The notes under the pieces: generated by a model | Database searches by the model: none | What the model was told of the DNA's origin: nothing | Seen by the model: the letters and a program-made list of their open reading frames with translations, nothing else | Assembly: GCA_964423545.1 (NCBI GenBank) | Contig: CAYRFV010000113.1 | Location: 1 to 16,208 of the forward strand | Direction of reading: 5' to 3' | Length of the DNA: 16,208 nt | Source: JALOOE01 sp964423545 | Lineage (GTDB): Bacteria; Chloroflexota; Anaerolineae; CG2-30-64-16 | In this document: positions 6,827 through 14,121 of the stretch, one piece after another | Layout: the number at the start of each line of letters is the position of its first letter | Position numbering within the stretch: position 1 is the first letter of the stretch | Program-made: the position numbers and the translations under genes

Positions 6827-7480
6827 ATGAGAACAACCAAGCCGATGTCGAAGGAAACGCGGCGCAACTGGCTGATCGACGCGGGGCTGGCTGTGGGTGC
6901 ACTGGTTGCAGTCCTCACAGGTGTCTACTTCCTCTTTCTGCCGTCGGGCGGGCATCAGGGGGGGCGGAACCCGATGGCCGGGGTCACGATCCTGTTTGAT
7001 CGACGCACCTGGGATGACCTGCACACATGGGGCGGCGTCGCGATGATTGCGGCGGCATCAATCCACTTCGTACTGCATTGGGGCTGGGTGGCGAACACGG
7101 CCAGGCGGATGTGGAAGGCCGTGACCGGCAGAGGGGCGCTGATGAACCGCCGTGGGTATTTCAACGTGGCGATCGATCTGGCCGTGGCGGTCAGCTTCGT
7201 CCTGGCTGCTGTCAGCGGGATCTACTTCCTGTACGTCCCAGGCGGGCGTTGGGCCGCCGATCCGCTGCTGCTCTTCAGCCGCACGACGTGGGATCTCATC
7301 CATACCTGGGCGGCCGTCGTGATGATTGTCGCGGCAGTGATCCACTTTGTCATCCACTGGAAGTGGGTGGTCAAGGTCACCAGGAACATGGTGTCTTCCG
7401 CCTTGGGCAGCCTGCGTGGCCTCGGAGGCAAGCCCGGCGTCCAGCCGATCGGGGACTCGGCCGCTAGTGTGACGGACTGA
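6827..7480 (+). CDS. DUF4405-like four-helix membrane protein, internally duplicated
   Basis: A 217-residue inner-membrane protein with four predicted membrane helices arranged as two repeats. Each repeat has a helix ending in G(V/I)YFL(F/Y)(L/V)P and then a TWD-x-x-HTW motif leading into a second helix with IHFV-x-HW-x-W. The histidines are His66, His80, His84 and His159, His173, His177, all offset by exactly 93 residues. DUF4405 proteins resemble di-heme cytochrome b helices, so heme binding by these histidines is a reasonable inference, not shown. ATG 6827 has GAGGAG seven bases before it. The C-terminal 30 residues are soluble and Gly/Ser-rich. The secreted protein gene at 7555 follows after 74 bases and probably shares the transcript. 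Confidence 0.8.
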   Translation: MRTTKPMSKETRRNWLIDAGLAVGALVAVLTGVYFLFLPSGGHQGGRNPMAGVTILFDRRTWDDLHTWGGVAMIAAASIHFVLHWGWVANTARRMWKAVTGRGALMNRRGYFNVAIDLAVAVSFVLAAVSGIYFLYVPGGRWAADPLLLFSRTTWDLIHTWAAVVMIVAAVIHFVIHWKWVVKVTRNMVSSALGSLRGLGGKPGVQPIGDSAASVTD

Positions 7481-7554
7481 ACCATGGGCGGTCATCGAAG
7501 CGCCATCGGCATTCGCAAGATGTCAGCGAAATCTCTATCCAGGAGCGTAATCAG

Positions 7555-8220
7555 ATGTTCAAGAAGATCGTGGTGGGGGCTTTGGCAATCGGCCTGATCG
7601 CAGTGCTGGCGGTCGGCGCCGTGAATCGGACGAGCAGCAAGTCGAGCGAACAAGGCGGCGGGCGCCAGGGACGGACGGCGGAGGCTGCGGCGAGCNNNNN
7701 NNNNNNNNNNNNNNNNNNNNNNNNNNNNNNNNNNNNNNNNNNNNNNNNNNNNNNNNNNNNNNNNNNNNNNNNNNNNNNNNNNNNNNNNNNNNNNNCGCCG
7801 AGCCAGTCTCAGAACGGGGGCCAGGGCGGCCGCGGACAGGGCAGCTGGGGCGCGGAGCCGAGCAGCGGAGGCGTGACGAATCAGGGCGGTCAGGGCAAAG
7901 GCCGCGGCTACGGCCAGTTGCCGGAGGGAACGACCCAGCAATGGCAGCTTGCGCCGGGTGTCATCGTGGGTGTGACGGCTGACTCGCTGACGGTCAAGAC
8001 CCATGAGGGTGCGCTCATCGAGGTGGAGGGGCGTCCTCTACAATACCTCCTCTCGCAGGGATACGCGCCGCAGGTGGGGAGCCAGGTGACGCTGGCTGGT
8101 TTCGAGGAAGATGGGGAGTTCAAAGTGGGCGAGCTCACCGATCATTCCGCCAACCAGAAGGTGCAGCTTCGGGACGCGGGCGGCAGGCCGATGTGGTCGG
8201 GACGAGGGCAACGCGGATAG
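7555..8220 (+). CDS. Secreted/anchored Gly-Gln-rich protein of unknown function, interrupted by assembly gap
   Basis: The N-terminus (MFKKIVVGALAIGLIAVLAVGAV) is a signal or anchor helix. Next come a Ser/Gly/Arg/Gln-rich low-complexity stretch, the 100-N gap, and more Gly/Gln-rich sequence up to about residue 120. The C-terminal 95 residues form a compact, probably beta-rich domain: PGVIVGVTADSLTVKTHEG, a middle VGSQVTLAGFEEDGEFKVGEL, and an end LRDAGGRPMWSGRGQRG. I do not recognise a named family. AGGAG (7541-7545) precedes the ATG. The parts before and after the gap happen to be in one frame across 100 N, but the true gap length is unknown, so the protein length is unknown and two separate genes cannot be excluded. 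A role beside the DUF4405 protein in envelope redox chemistry is speculation from proximity. Confidence 0.6.
   Translation: MFKKIVVGALAIGLIAVLAVGAVNRTSSKSSEQGGGRQGRTAEAAASXXXXXXXXXXXXXXXXXXXXXXXXXXXXXXXXXXPSQSQNGGQGGRGQGSWGAEPSSGGVTNQGGQGKGRGYGQLPEGTTQQWQLAPGVIVGVTADSLTVKTHEGALIEVEGRPLQYLLSQGYAPQVGSQVTLAGFEEDGEFKVGELTDHSANQKVQLRDAGGRPMWSGRGQRG
7696..7795. other. Assembly gap, 100 N
   Basis: Exactly 100 undetermined bases, a conventional placeholder length for a gap of unknown size. It falls inside GC-rich sequence encoding a Gly/Gln-rich segment, where tandem repeats or strong secondary structure could have broken the assembly. Confidence 0.98.
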
Positions 8221-8251
8221 CATTCGAGGACGATCGTCGTGTCACGGTCCT

Positions 8252-8333
8252 GAGGGGGTGGGGGATCAAGGCGATTCTCTGCCCCCTCGGCGCGCCTGGC
8301 CGCCGCGGGTTCGCGGGCAGGCCTCGGGCGCGC
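8252..8333. repeat. Structured intergenic inverted repeats
   Basis: Two adjacent stem-loops occupy the spacer after the secreted-protein gene. First, GAGGGGG (8252-8258) pairs with CCCCCTC (8282-8288). Second, three nested stems share one axis: GCGCGCC 8290-8296 with 8327-8333, GGCC 8298-8301 with 8320-8323, and CCGCG 8303-8307 with 8312-8316 around a GGTT loop. No T-run follows. They may act as a Rho-type or bidirectional termination and insulation structure before the sugar operon. Confidence 0.5.
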
Positions 8334-8349
8334 AACTCCGAAGCACAGT

Positions 8350-8378
8350 TTGCGTTTTGCGCCAAGCTGTCCTAATAT
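8350..8378 (+). promoter_or_regulatory. Candidate promoter of the sugar-activation operon
   Basis: TTGCGT (8350-8355), a 17-base spacer, then TAATAT (8373-8378). Matches to consensus are three and four of six, so it is modest. The position fits: transcription would start near 8385, giving a leader of about 27 bases to ATG 8412. It is also an AT-rich island in GC-rich surroundings. Confidence 0.4.
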
Positions 8379-8411
8379 CTCCAGGAGACTCGCCCTATCG
8401 AGGTCATCCCC

Positions 8412-9266
8412 ATGAAGATCGCCAAGGCCGTCATCACTGCCGCAGGCCGCTCTCAGCGGATGCTGCCGTTGCAGACGTTGGTTGACCGCGACGGCGTCCA
8501 GAAGTCCGTCTTGCGTATCATCGTCGAGGAGGCGCTCAGCGCCGGTGTGGAGGAGATCTGCGTCGTGATCTGCCCCGGCGATGAGACGGCGTATGCGGAG
8601 GCTGTCGGCGAGCATTCCGGTCGGCTGACTTTCGTCCGGCAGGTCGGGCCAGCGGGCTACGCCTTCGCCATTCGATGCGCGCAAGGCTTTGTCGGCAATC
8701 AGGCGTTTCTGCACCTTGTCGGTGATCACCTGTACGTCAGCCGTGGCGCCAAGAGCTGCGCTCAGCAGCTCGTCGAGGTGGCTCAGGCGGAGCGGTGCTC
8801 TGTGTCGGCGGTGCAGGCCTCGCGCGAGAGCCTGTTGCCGTATTACGGGACGGTCGGGGGCCGTCGGGTGGCCGGAAGACAGGATCTGTACGCCGTCGAA
8901 GATGTGATCGAGAAGCCAACGCCCACGGAGGCGGAGCAGCGGCTGATCGTGCCCGGCTTGCGCGCCGGGCACTACCTTTGCTTCTTCGGCATGCACGTGC
9001 TCACGCCCGCGCTCATGGAGCTGTTGACAGCGCGCATCGATGCGACGGGTGATGGCAGCGGCACGGCTTTCTCGCACGCGCTGGCTGCACTGGCGCGCCG
9101 TGAGCGCTATCTGGCGCTGGAGCGGCCCTGGTTCCGCTATGATGTCGGCGTGAAGTATGGTCTGCTTGCGGCCCAGCTTGCGCTGGCGCTCAGTGGCAAG
9201 GACCGCGATGAGGTGCTTTCCAAGCTGCTCGAAGTTCTGGCGCTGCGAGAGCTGCACCAGGCATAG
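8412..9266 (+). CDS. GalU-like sugar nucleotidyltransferase, atypical active-site segment
   Basis: A 284-residue protein of the GalU / glucose-1-phosphate uridylyltransferase type, which couples a sugar 1-phosphate to a nucleotide. Matches are KAVITAAGRSQRMLPL (nucleotide-binding loop), IIVEEALSAGVEEI, LHLVGDHLY (metal Asp), VEDVIEKPTPTEAE, AGHYLCFFGMHVLTPALMELL and FRYDVGVKYGLLAAQLALAL (second metal Asp). The segment after the loop is shorter than in GalU: where GalU has a TKAxPKE motif this protein reads QTLVDRD, so the usual Lys is Arg or missing. It may have other substrate specificity, or be regulatory and work with the large downstream protein, which has its own pyrophosphorylase domain. 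The start has GAGGT seven bases upstream. It is first in a probable seven-gene operon. The family is fairly certain, the substrate unknown. Confidence 0.82.
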   Translation: MKIAKAVITAAGRSQRMLPLQTLVDRDGVQKSVLRIIVEEALSAGVEEICVVICPGDETAYAEAVGEHSGRLTFVRQVGPAGYAFAIRCAQGFVGNQAFLHLVGDHLYVSRGAKSCAQQLVEVAQAERCSVSAVQASRESLLPYYGTVGGRRVAGRQDLYAVEDVIEKPTPTEAEQRLIVPGLRAGHYLCFFGMHVLTPALMELLTARIDATGDGSGTAFSHALAALARRERYLALERPWFRYDVGVKYGLLAAQLALALSGKDRDEVLSKLLEVLALRELHQA

Positions 9267-9326
9267 CGGGTCGCGCATCCATGCTGAGGGATCGACGCTC
9301 ACAGGCCCGCGTTCAGAGAGTAGGCC

Positions 9327-12300
9327 ATGTCCAGTCGATTGATCGAGATCATCACCTCGCCTGATCCCGCCATGCGCAACCGCTCGCTGGATGCGTTCTG
9401 CCGGTCAGCGTCGCTGGCCGAGTTGGTGGCGGAGTGCGCCAGCCTGGATGCGTTCCGCCGGAGCAGCGACAACCTCTACGAGCGCGTGCGCGCGCTTTTC
9501 TTCCTCTACGCCATCCATCGCTTCCACATTCCGCTGAAAGCCGGACTGCACCCCCAGGGCTTCATCCCGTGGGAAGGATATGTTCACCTGCTGCAGCGAC
9601 GCTTCGAGGAGGCGATCGACACATTCCTGCGCAGCCAGGCCGTTCAGGAACCGAGCGAGGCGGTGTCGAGCGCCTTGGCTGAGGCGTATCACCGGCTGGG
9701 ATTCCAGACTTTGGCGGACCAGGTGCGGCGCAGTGTGCGCTCGGTGCGCGGCAACCAGTGGATGTTCCGCGTGGGACATCCTGCCGACCAGCCGCTGCGC
9801 ATCCGGCCCGAGCTGGTCCATCGCTCATCGCCCGATGCGCCTTATCCGATCCTGCGCGAAGCAACGCCGGTGCGCATGGACCTCAGTCATAGCGCGTGGA
9901 GCGACATCTTCTTTTTGGGCATGGACTACCCGGAGGGCGCCCGCGTTCTGAACGTTTCCATTGATCTGGGCGTGCGCGGCCGCGATACCGGCCCGCGTCC
10001 GCCTGTCGAGGCGTATTTCCGCGTCATCGATGAGCCGGTGCTGCGTTTGGTGAGCGTTGATCTGGGCGCGACCGCCGACATCACTCACCTGGCGGAAGTG
10101 TTCGACTACGCCCGCGACTACCTGGGCCTCCTCAAGGCTGCGGTGATCGCCGCGGGGCTCGCGCCCCCGGGCATCGAAGGCTCGGAGCAGAGCCTGGCTG
10201 ACCTGCTGGCGCGCATCGTCGGGCCGGAACACGGCATCGAGCTGGTGAGCAATGTTAATGGCATCCCGAAAGGATCGCGGCTGGCTGTCTCCACGAGCCT
10301 GTTGGCGTGTCTGATTGCGGCATGCATGCGCGCCACCGGCCAGGCGCATTCGCTCACGGGTCCGCTCTCTGAAAGCGAGCGCCGGCTGGTGGCTGCTCGT
10401 GCGCTGCTCGGCGAGTGGCTGGCGGGCTCCGGTGGCGGCTGGCAGGATTCTGGCGGCCTGTGGCCCGGCATCAAGCTGATCTACGGCGTGCAGGCGGGAG
10501 AAGCGGATCCGGAGTATGGCGTGAGTCGCGGCCGCCTGCTGCCCGACCATCGCATCTTTGGGCCGAGCGAGGTGTCGCCGGAGACGCGCCAGAAGCTCCA
10601 GGATAGCCTGGTGCTGGTGCACGGCGGGCTCGCGCAGAACGTGGGCCCGATCCTGGAGATGGTGACTGAGAAGTATCTGCTGCGCTCCGAAGCGGAGTGG
10701 CTGGGCCGCCAGGAGGCCTGCAGCATCCTCGACCAGGTCGTGGCGGCATTGTGCGAGGGAGACGTGCGCCGTATCGGCGCAGTGACCACGCGCAACTTCG
10801 TCGGCCCGATCCAGACGATCATCCCGTGGGCCAGCAACCTCTATACGGAGCGACTGATCGATCGTGCACGTGAGGCGTTCGCGGAACGCTTCTGGGGCTT
10901 CTGGATGCTCGGGGGCATGTCGGGCGGCGGCATGGGCTTCATCTTTGATCCCGCGGCCAAGGCAGCAGCCCAAGATCGCATGGCGGAGATCATGGCCGCG
11001 ACCAAGCGCCAACTTGAAACCGCGATGCCGTTCGCCATGGAGCCGGTGGTCTACGACTTCGCAATCAACGAGAGAGGGACGTGGGCGGAGCTTCTTGCCG
11101 AGGAGCCGATGCGAGGCGAACCGGGGGAAAGAAGGCGTCACGAGCCTTCTCCCCCGCGGTCCCGGCAGCCTTCGGATCTTCCGTTGATGCCGACCGGGTA
11201 TTATGCCATGGTCGTGCCTCAGCTGTTGCGCCGCGAGCGCGGGCAGCTCTCGCCGGCGCGTCGCGCCGACCTGGACTATTTCGGCGTGGCCTGCCGCACT
11301 CAGCCGGAGCTGGCCGCGATGGCGCCTCTGCTCCTGGATCGGCTGCTCCCGAGAGCGCGGCAGGAGGAGCCGGGCAGCCGCAGCCTGGAGGCGATCCTGG
11401 CCGAGAACGGCTTCGACCGTGTGCAGCACGAGCAGATTCGGTCTGAGCTGCGCAGCGGGCGCATCGGGTTATCGCAGAACCGGCTTCCTGCCAGCGCCGA
11501 TATCCGCGACGTACGAGCAGAGGACGTGGTGAATGCGCTGGATCTTCGTGGCCAGGCGGAGCTAGAGGAAGTGGGCCTCGAAGCGTTGGCATCCGGCGCG
11601 GTGGCCGTAGTCACGCTCGCGGGCGGGGTGGGCAGCCGGTGGACGCAGGGCGCAGGCGCAGTGAAGGCGCTCCATCCGTTCTGTAGGCTCGGCGGGAAGC
11701 ATCGCAGTTTTCTTGAGGTGCACCTCGCCAAGAGCCGCCGGATCGGCCGGCTGGCGGGGCGTTGGCTGCCGCATGTGATCACCACCAGCTACCTGACGCA
11801 TGAGCCGATCGAGGCGTACCTGGCGGCTGAGGCGGACCGCGAAGGGCGTCCATACGGGTATGCAGGGCCGTTTCACCTGTCACCGGGCCGCGCTATCGGC
11901 CTGCGGCTGATCCCGATGACGCGTGATCTGCACTTTGCCTGGCAAGAGATGCCGCAACAACTGCTCGATGAGCAGCAGCAGAAGGTGCGCGACAGCCTGC
12001 GTGCTGCGCTCACCAGCTGGGCGCAGCGCGCAGGCGAGGGCGGCGATTATACCGACAATGTGCCTTTGCAGTGTTTGCACCCGGTCGGTCACTGGTATGA
12101 AGTCCCGAATATGCTGAAAAACGGGGTGCTGGCGCGCCTGCTGGCCGAGCAGCCCACGCTGCAATACCTGATGCTGCACAACGTCGACGCGCTGGGCGCC
12201 GATGTCGATCCGGCCATGGTTGGCCTGGTGACGCGGCTGGGCGCCGCGTTCACCGCCGAGGTGATCTCGCGCACGATCGACGACCGCGGTGGCGGCCTGG

Positions 12301-12758
12301 CGCGGGTGGACGGCCGGCCGCGCCTGGTGGAGGGGCTGGCGATGCCGCGCGAAGAGGATGAGTTCGCGCTGTCCTATTACAATTCGAACACCAGTTGGCT
12401 GCACATCGACGCGTTGTTGGCGAGCTTCGGCCTCGCGCGCAGGGATCTCGCCGACGACGATAAGGTGACTGCCGGCATTCGAGCCGTGGCAGCGCGCATG
12501 CCCACCTATGTCACGCTCAAGGACGTTAAGAAGCGCTGGGGACACGGCCAGGAAGACGTCTTTCCGGTGGCGCAGTTCGAGAAGCTGTGGGGCGATATGA
12601 CCGCGCTGCCGGAGCTGGAGTGCAGGTTTGTCGCTGTACCGCGGCGTCGCGGGCAGAACCTGAAAGATCAGGCGCAGCTCGATGGCTGGCTCCGGGACGG
12701 CTCCGCCGCCTATGTGGAGACGCTGTGTGTTTGGGGGGAGCGGAAGGACGAACGCTGA
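9327..12758 (+). CDS. Fucokinase-like GHMP kinase fused to UDPGP-type nucleotidyltransferase (1143 aa)
   Basis: Residues 1-170 are mostly helical and unassigned. Residues about 175-600 follow the fucokinase branch of GHMP kinases: VRMDLSHSAWSD (182-193) then RVLNVSIDL; DYARDYLGLLKAAVIAAG; PKGSRLAVSTSLLACL (phosphate loop, from 314); GGGWQDSGGLWPGIKLI; GGMSGGGMGF (529-538). About 600-750 is a charged linker with a helical section. About 755-1140 matches UDPGP pyrophosphorylases: TLAGGVGSRW (763-772), PHVITTSYLTHEPIEAYL, CLHPVGHWYEVPNMLKNG (917-934) and HNVDALGADVDP (NVD 952-954). The likely role is sugar to sugar 1-phosphate to NDP-sugar in the cytoplasm. Known FKP enzymes have the pyrophosphorylase first, from another family. 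The phosphate loop lacks two usual glycines (GSGLG is GSRLA), so kinase activity is uncertain. The stop overlaps the next start by one base. Confidence 0.8.
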   Translation: MSSRLIEIITSPDPAMRNRSLDAFCRSASLAELVAECASLDAFRRSSDNLYERVRALFFLYAIHRFHIPLKAGLHPQGFIPWEGYVHLLQRRFEEAIDTFLRSQAVQEPSEAVSSALAEAYHRLGFQTLADQVRRSVRSVRGNQWMFRVGHPADQPLRIRPELVHRSSPDAPYPILREATPVRMDLSHSAWSDIFFLGMDYPEGARVLNVSIDLGVRGRDTGPRPPVEAYFRVIDEPVLRLVSVDLGATADITHLAEVFDYARDYLGLLKAAVIAAGLAPPGIEGSEQSLADLLARIVGPEHGIELVSNVNGIPKGSRLAVSTSLLACLIAACMRATGQAHSLTGPLSESERRLVAARALLGEWLAGSGGGWQDSGGLWPGIKLIYGVQAGEADPEYGVSRGRLLPDHRIFGPSEVSPETRQKLQDSLVLVHGGLAQNVGPILEMVTEKYLLRSEAEWLGRQEACSILDQVVAALCEGDVRRIGAVTTRNFVGPIQTIIPWASNLYTERLIDRAREAFAERFWGFWMLGGMSGGGMGFIFDPAAKAAAQDRMAEIMAATKRQLETAMPFAMEPVVYDFAINERGTWAELLAEEPMRGEPGERRRHEPSPPRSRQPSDLPLMPTGYYAMVVPQLLRRERGQLSPARRADLDYFGVACRTQPELAAMAPLLLDRLLPRARQEEPGSRSLEAILAENGFDRVQHEQIRSELRSGRIGLSQNRLPASADIRDVRAEDVVNALDLRGQAELEEVGLEALASGAVAVVTLAGGVGSRWTQGAGAVKALHPFCRLGGKHRSFLEVHLAKSRRIGRLAGRWLPHVITTSYLTHEPIEAYLAAEADREGRPYGYAGPFHLSPGRAIGLRLIPMTRDLHFAWQEMPQQLLDEQQQKVRDSLRAALTSWAQRAGEGGDYTDNVPLQCLHPVGHWYEVPNMLKNGVLARLLAEQPTLQYLMLHNVDALGADVDPAMVGLVTRLGAAFTAEVISRTIDDRGGGLARVDGRPRLVEGLAMPREEDEFALSYYNSNTSWLHIDALLASFGLARRDLADDDKVTAGIRAVAARMPTYVTLKDVKKRWGHGQEDVFPVAQFEKLWGDMTALPELECRFVAVPRRRGQNLKDQAQLDGWLRDGSAAYVETLCVWGERKDER

Positions 12759-13303
12759 TGTTCATACTCCTGACCGGTTCCGTGCGTGCGGGCAAGACGA
12801 CGGCCTGCTGGAAAGCAGTCTCACGCATCCGCAGTGAAGGCCGACAGGTGGCGGGCTTCGTGTCGCCGCCCTTGTTGGGCGCCGACGGTGCAAAGGTCGG
12901 CATCGAGATGCTTGACCTCGCGACCGGCAAACGGCAGGTCTTTGCGCGTGTGGTCGAGCCGGGCGAGGCGGCGACGGTCGGCATGTACCGCATCTCCGAC
13001 CATGCAATCGACTGGGCGCAGAAGGTGCTGGCGGCAGCGCTGCTCTCGGGCGCAGACTGGATCGTGGTGGACGAGATCGGGCCTTTGGAGCTGCACCGGG
13101 GAGAGGGTTTCGCTTTCGCCCTGCAGCCGCTGGCCGACGCCGTGCGCATCCCCAACGCAATTGTGGTCGTACGCGAGGCGCTGGAGGACGAGCTTGCGGA
13201 GCGTTTGGGACGCACCGATGTGGTGCGCGTGCATGTGACGGAGCGCAATCGGAGCCAGATTCCGGCGCGCATCGGCAAGCTCGTGCGCTCGGCGCACCAT
13301 TAG
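12758..13303 (+). CDS. THEP1-like nucleoside-triphosphatase (NTPase_1 family)
   Basis: A 181-residue P-loop protein. Walker A is GSVRAGKTT (residues 7-15), Walker B is WIVVDEIGPLEL with Asp105-Glu106. The family pattern of THEP1 proteins is clear: GRQVAGFVSPP after the first helix, KVGIEMLDLATGKRQVFAR, VGMYRISDHAIDWAQ, then the Walker B. THEP1 enzymes hydrolyse NTPs slowly in vitro and their cellular role is largely unknown. ATG 12758 shares one base with the preceding stop (TGATG) and AAGGA lies upstream, so translation is probably coupled to the kinase-pyrophosphorylase. That coupling suggests a role in the same process, perhaps nucleotide-dependent regulation (inference). Confidence 0.85.
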   Translation: MFILLTGSVRAGKTTACWKAVSRIRSEGRQVAGFVSPPLLGADGAKVGIEMLDLATGKRQVFARVVEPGEAATVGMYRISDHAIDWAQKVLAAALLSGADWIVVDEIGPLELHRGEGFAFALQPLADAVRIPNAIVVVREALEDELAERLGRTDVVRVHVTERNRSQIPARIGKLVRSAHH

Positions 13304-13316
13304 GTAGGTCTCGCAG

Positions 13317-13538
13317 ATGTCACTGTTCGAATGGTACACGCTGCTCGTGGCGGTCGCCCTGCTGGGCCTTGCGCTGCTCAACAACTCGTGGCTGACGCTG
13401 GCGGTGTCGGCGCTCGGGGTGCTCGCCGGCATCGGATTGGTGGCGCGCGGCCCGCTGAAGCGCGGCAGCATGCTCGCGTTCCTGGGCTGCGTCATCGCAG
13501 GGGCGTTGGCGATTTTCAACCTGCTGCGCATCAGGTAG
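13317..13538 (+). CDS. Small membrane protein, unknown function
   Basis: A 73-residue hydrophobic protein with three likely membrane helices: about residues 5-21 (WYTLLVAVALLGLALL), 26-43 (LTLAVSALGVLAGIGLVA) and 51-68 (SMLAFLGCVIAGALAIFN). Short basic loops (GPLKRG, LLRIR) suggest a cytoplasmic C-terminus. ATG 13317 is 13 bases after the NTPase stop, with AGGTAGG upstream. I recognise no family. The tight spacing within a co-directional cluster and the well-formed helices support a real gene. Confidence 0.65.
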   Translation: MSLFEWYTLLVAVALLGLALLNNSWLTLAVSALGVLAGIGLVARGPLKRGSMLAFLGCVIAGALAIFNLLRIR

Positions 13539-13578
13539 GGCGATTCACCCCAGGGTTCGATGCATCAGGAGGCTGTAG

Positions 13579-14025
13579 ATGCTGATTGCCGTCGGAGCGG
13601 ACCACGGCGGGTTCCCGCTCAAAGATGAAGTCATCCAGGCTGTGGTGGCAGCCGGACATGAGGCGCTTGATCTCGGCGCACGGGATGCCGCGCCCTCGGA
13701 CTATCCCGATTTCGCCTTGGCGGTCGGTCGCGCTATCCAGGAGGGGCGCGCTGAGCGCGGCATCCTGCTGTGTGGCAGCGGGGTGGGCGCATCGATCGCC
13801 GCCAACAAGCTGCGCGGCATCCGCGCCGGGTTGTGCCATGATATCTACTCGGCCCACCAGTGCGTCGAGCACGACAATGCCAACGTCCTCTGCCTGGGGC
13901 CTCGCATCATCGGACCGGCGCTCATCCCGGAACTGGTGACGGCATTTCTGGGCGCGCAGTTCACGGGCGAGGCGCGCCATCGACGCCGGCTGGCGAAGAT
14001 TGCCGCGATGGAAGCGACGGGATAA
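13579..14025 (+). CDS. rpiB: Ribose-5-phosphate isomerase B
   Basis: A 148-residue cytoplasmic enzyme interconverting ribulose 5-phosphate and ribose 5-phosphate in the pentose phosphate pathway, a normal length for the RpiB/LacAB family. Diagnostic motifs are GADHGGFPLKDEV at the N-terminus (Asp8, His9), YPDFALAVG, GILLCGSGVGASIAANK with catalytic Cys65, and CHDIYSAHQCVEHDNANVLCLG. Perfect AGGAGG lies six bases before ATG 13579. It follows the small membrane protein by 40 bases and precedes zwf by 96, consistent with one operon for oxidative pentose phosphate steps. Some family members act on allose 6-phosphate or other sugars; ribose is the default call. Confidence 0.93.
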   Translation: MLIAVGADHGGFPLKDEVIQAVVAAGHEALDLGARDAAPSDYPDFALAVGRAIQEGRAERGILLCGSGVGASIAANKLRGIRAGLCHDIYSAHQCVEHDNANVLCLGPRIIGPALIPELVTAFLGAQFTGEARHRRRLAKIAAMEATG

Positions 14026-14121
14026 CAGATGATCCTCTGTGACTGTGACCTGGCGAGTGCGAATCGTCGAACGGTCCGATGCTCCCGAAGTCTGAGCCTT
14101 CAATCGGAAGTGTGAGCGACC

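Noticed and set aside
8142..9302. 386-codon minus-strand open frame
   Set aside because: Antisense to the GalU-like gene, with no recognisable domain and no plausible ribosome site or neighbours on that strand.
9825..11429. 534-codon minus-strand open frame
   Set aside because: It lies within the kinase-pyrophosphorylase gene on the opposite strand, where the plus frame shows kinase motifs throughout.
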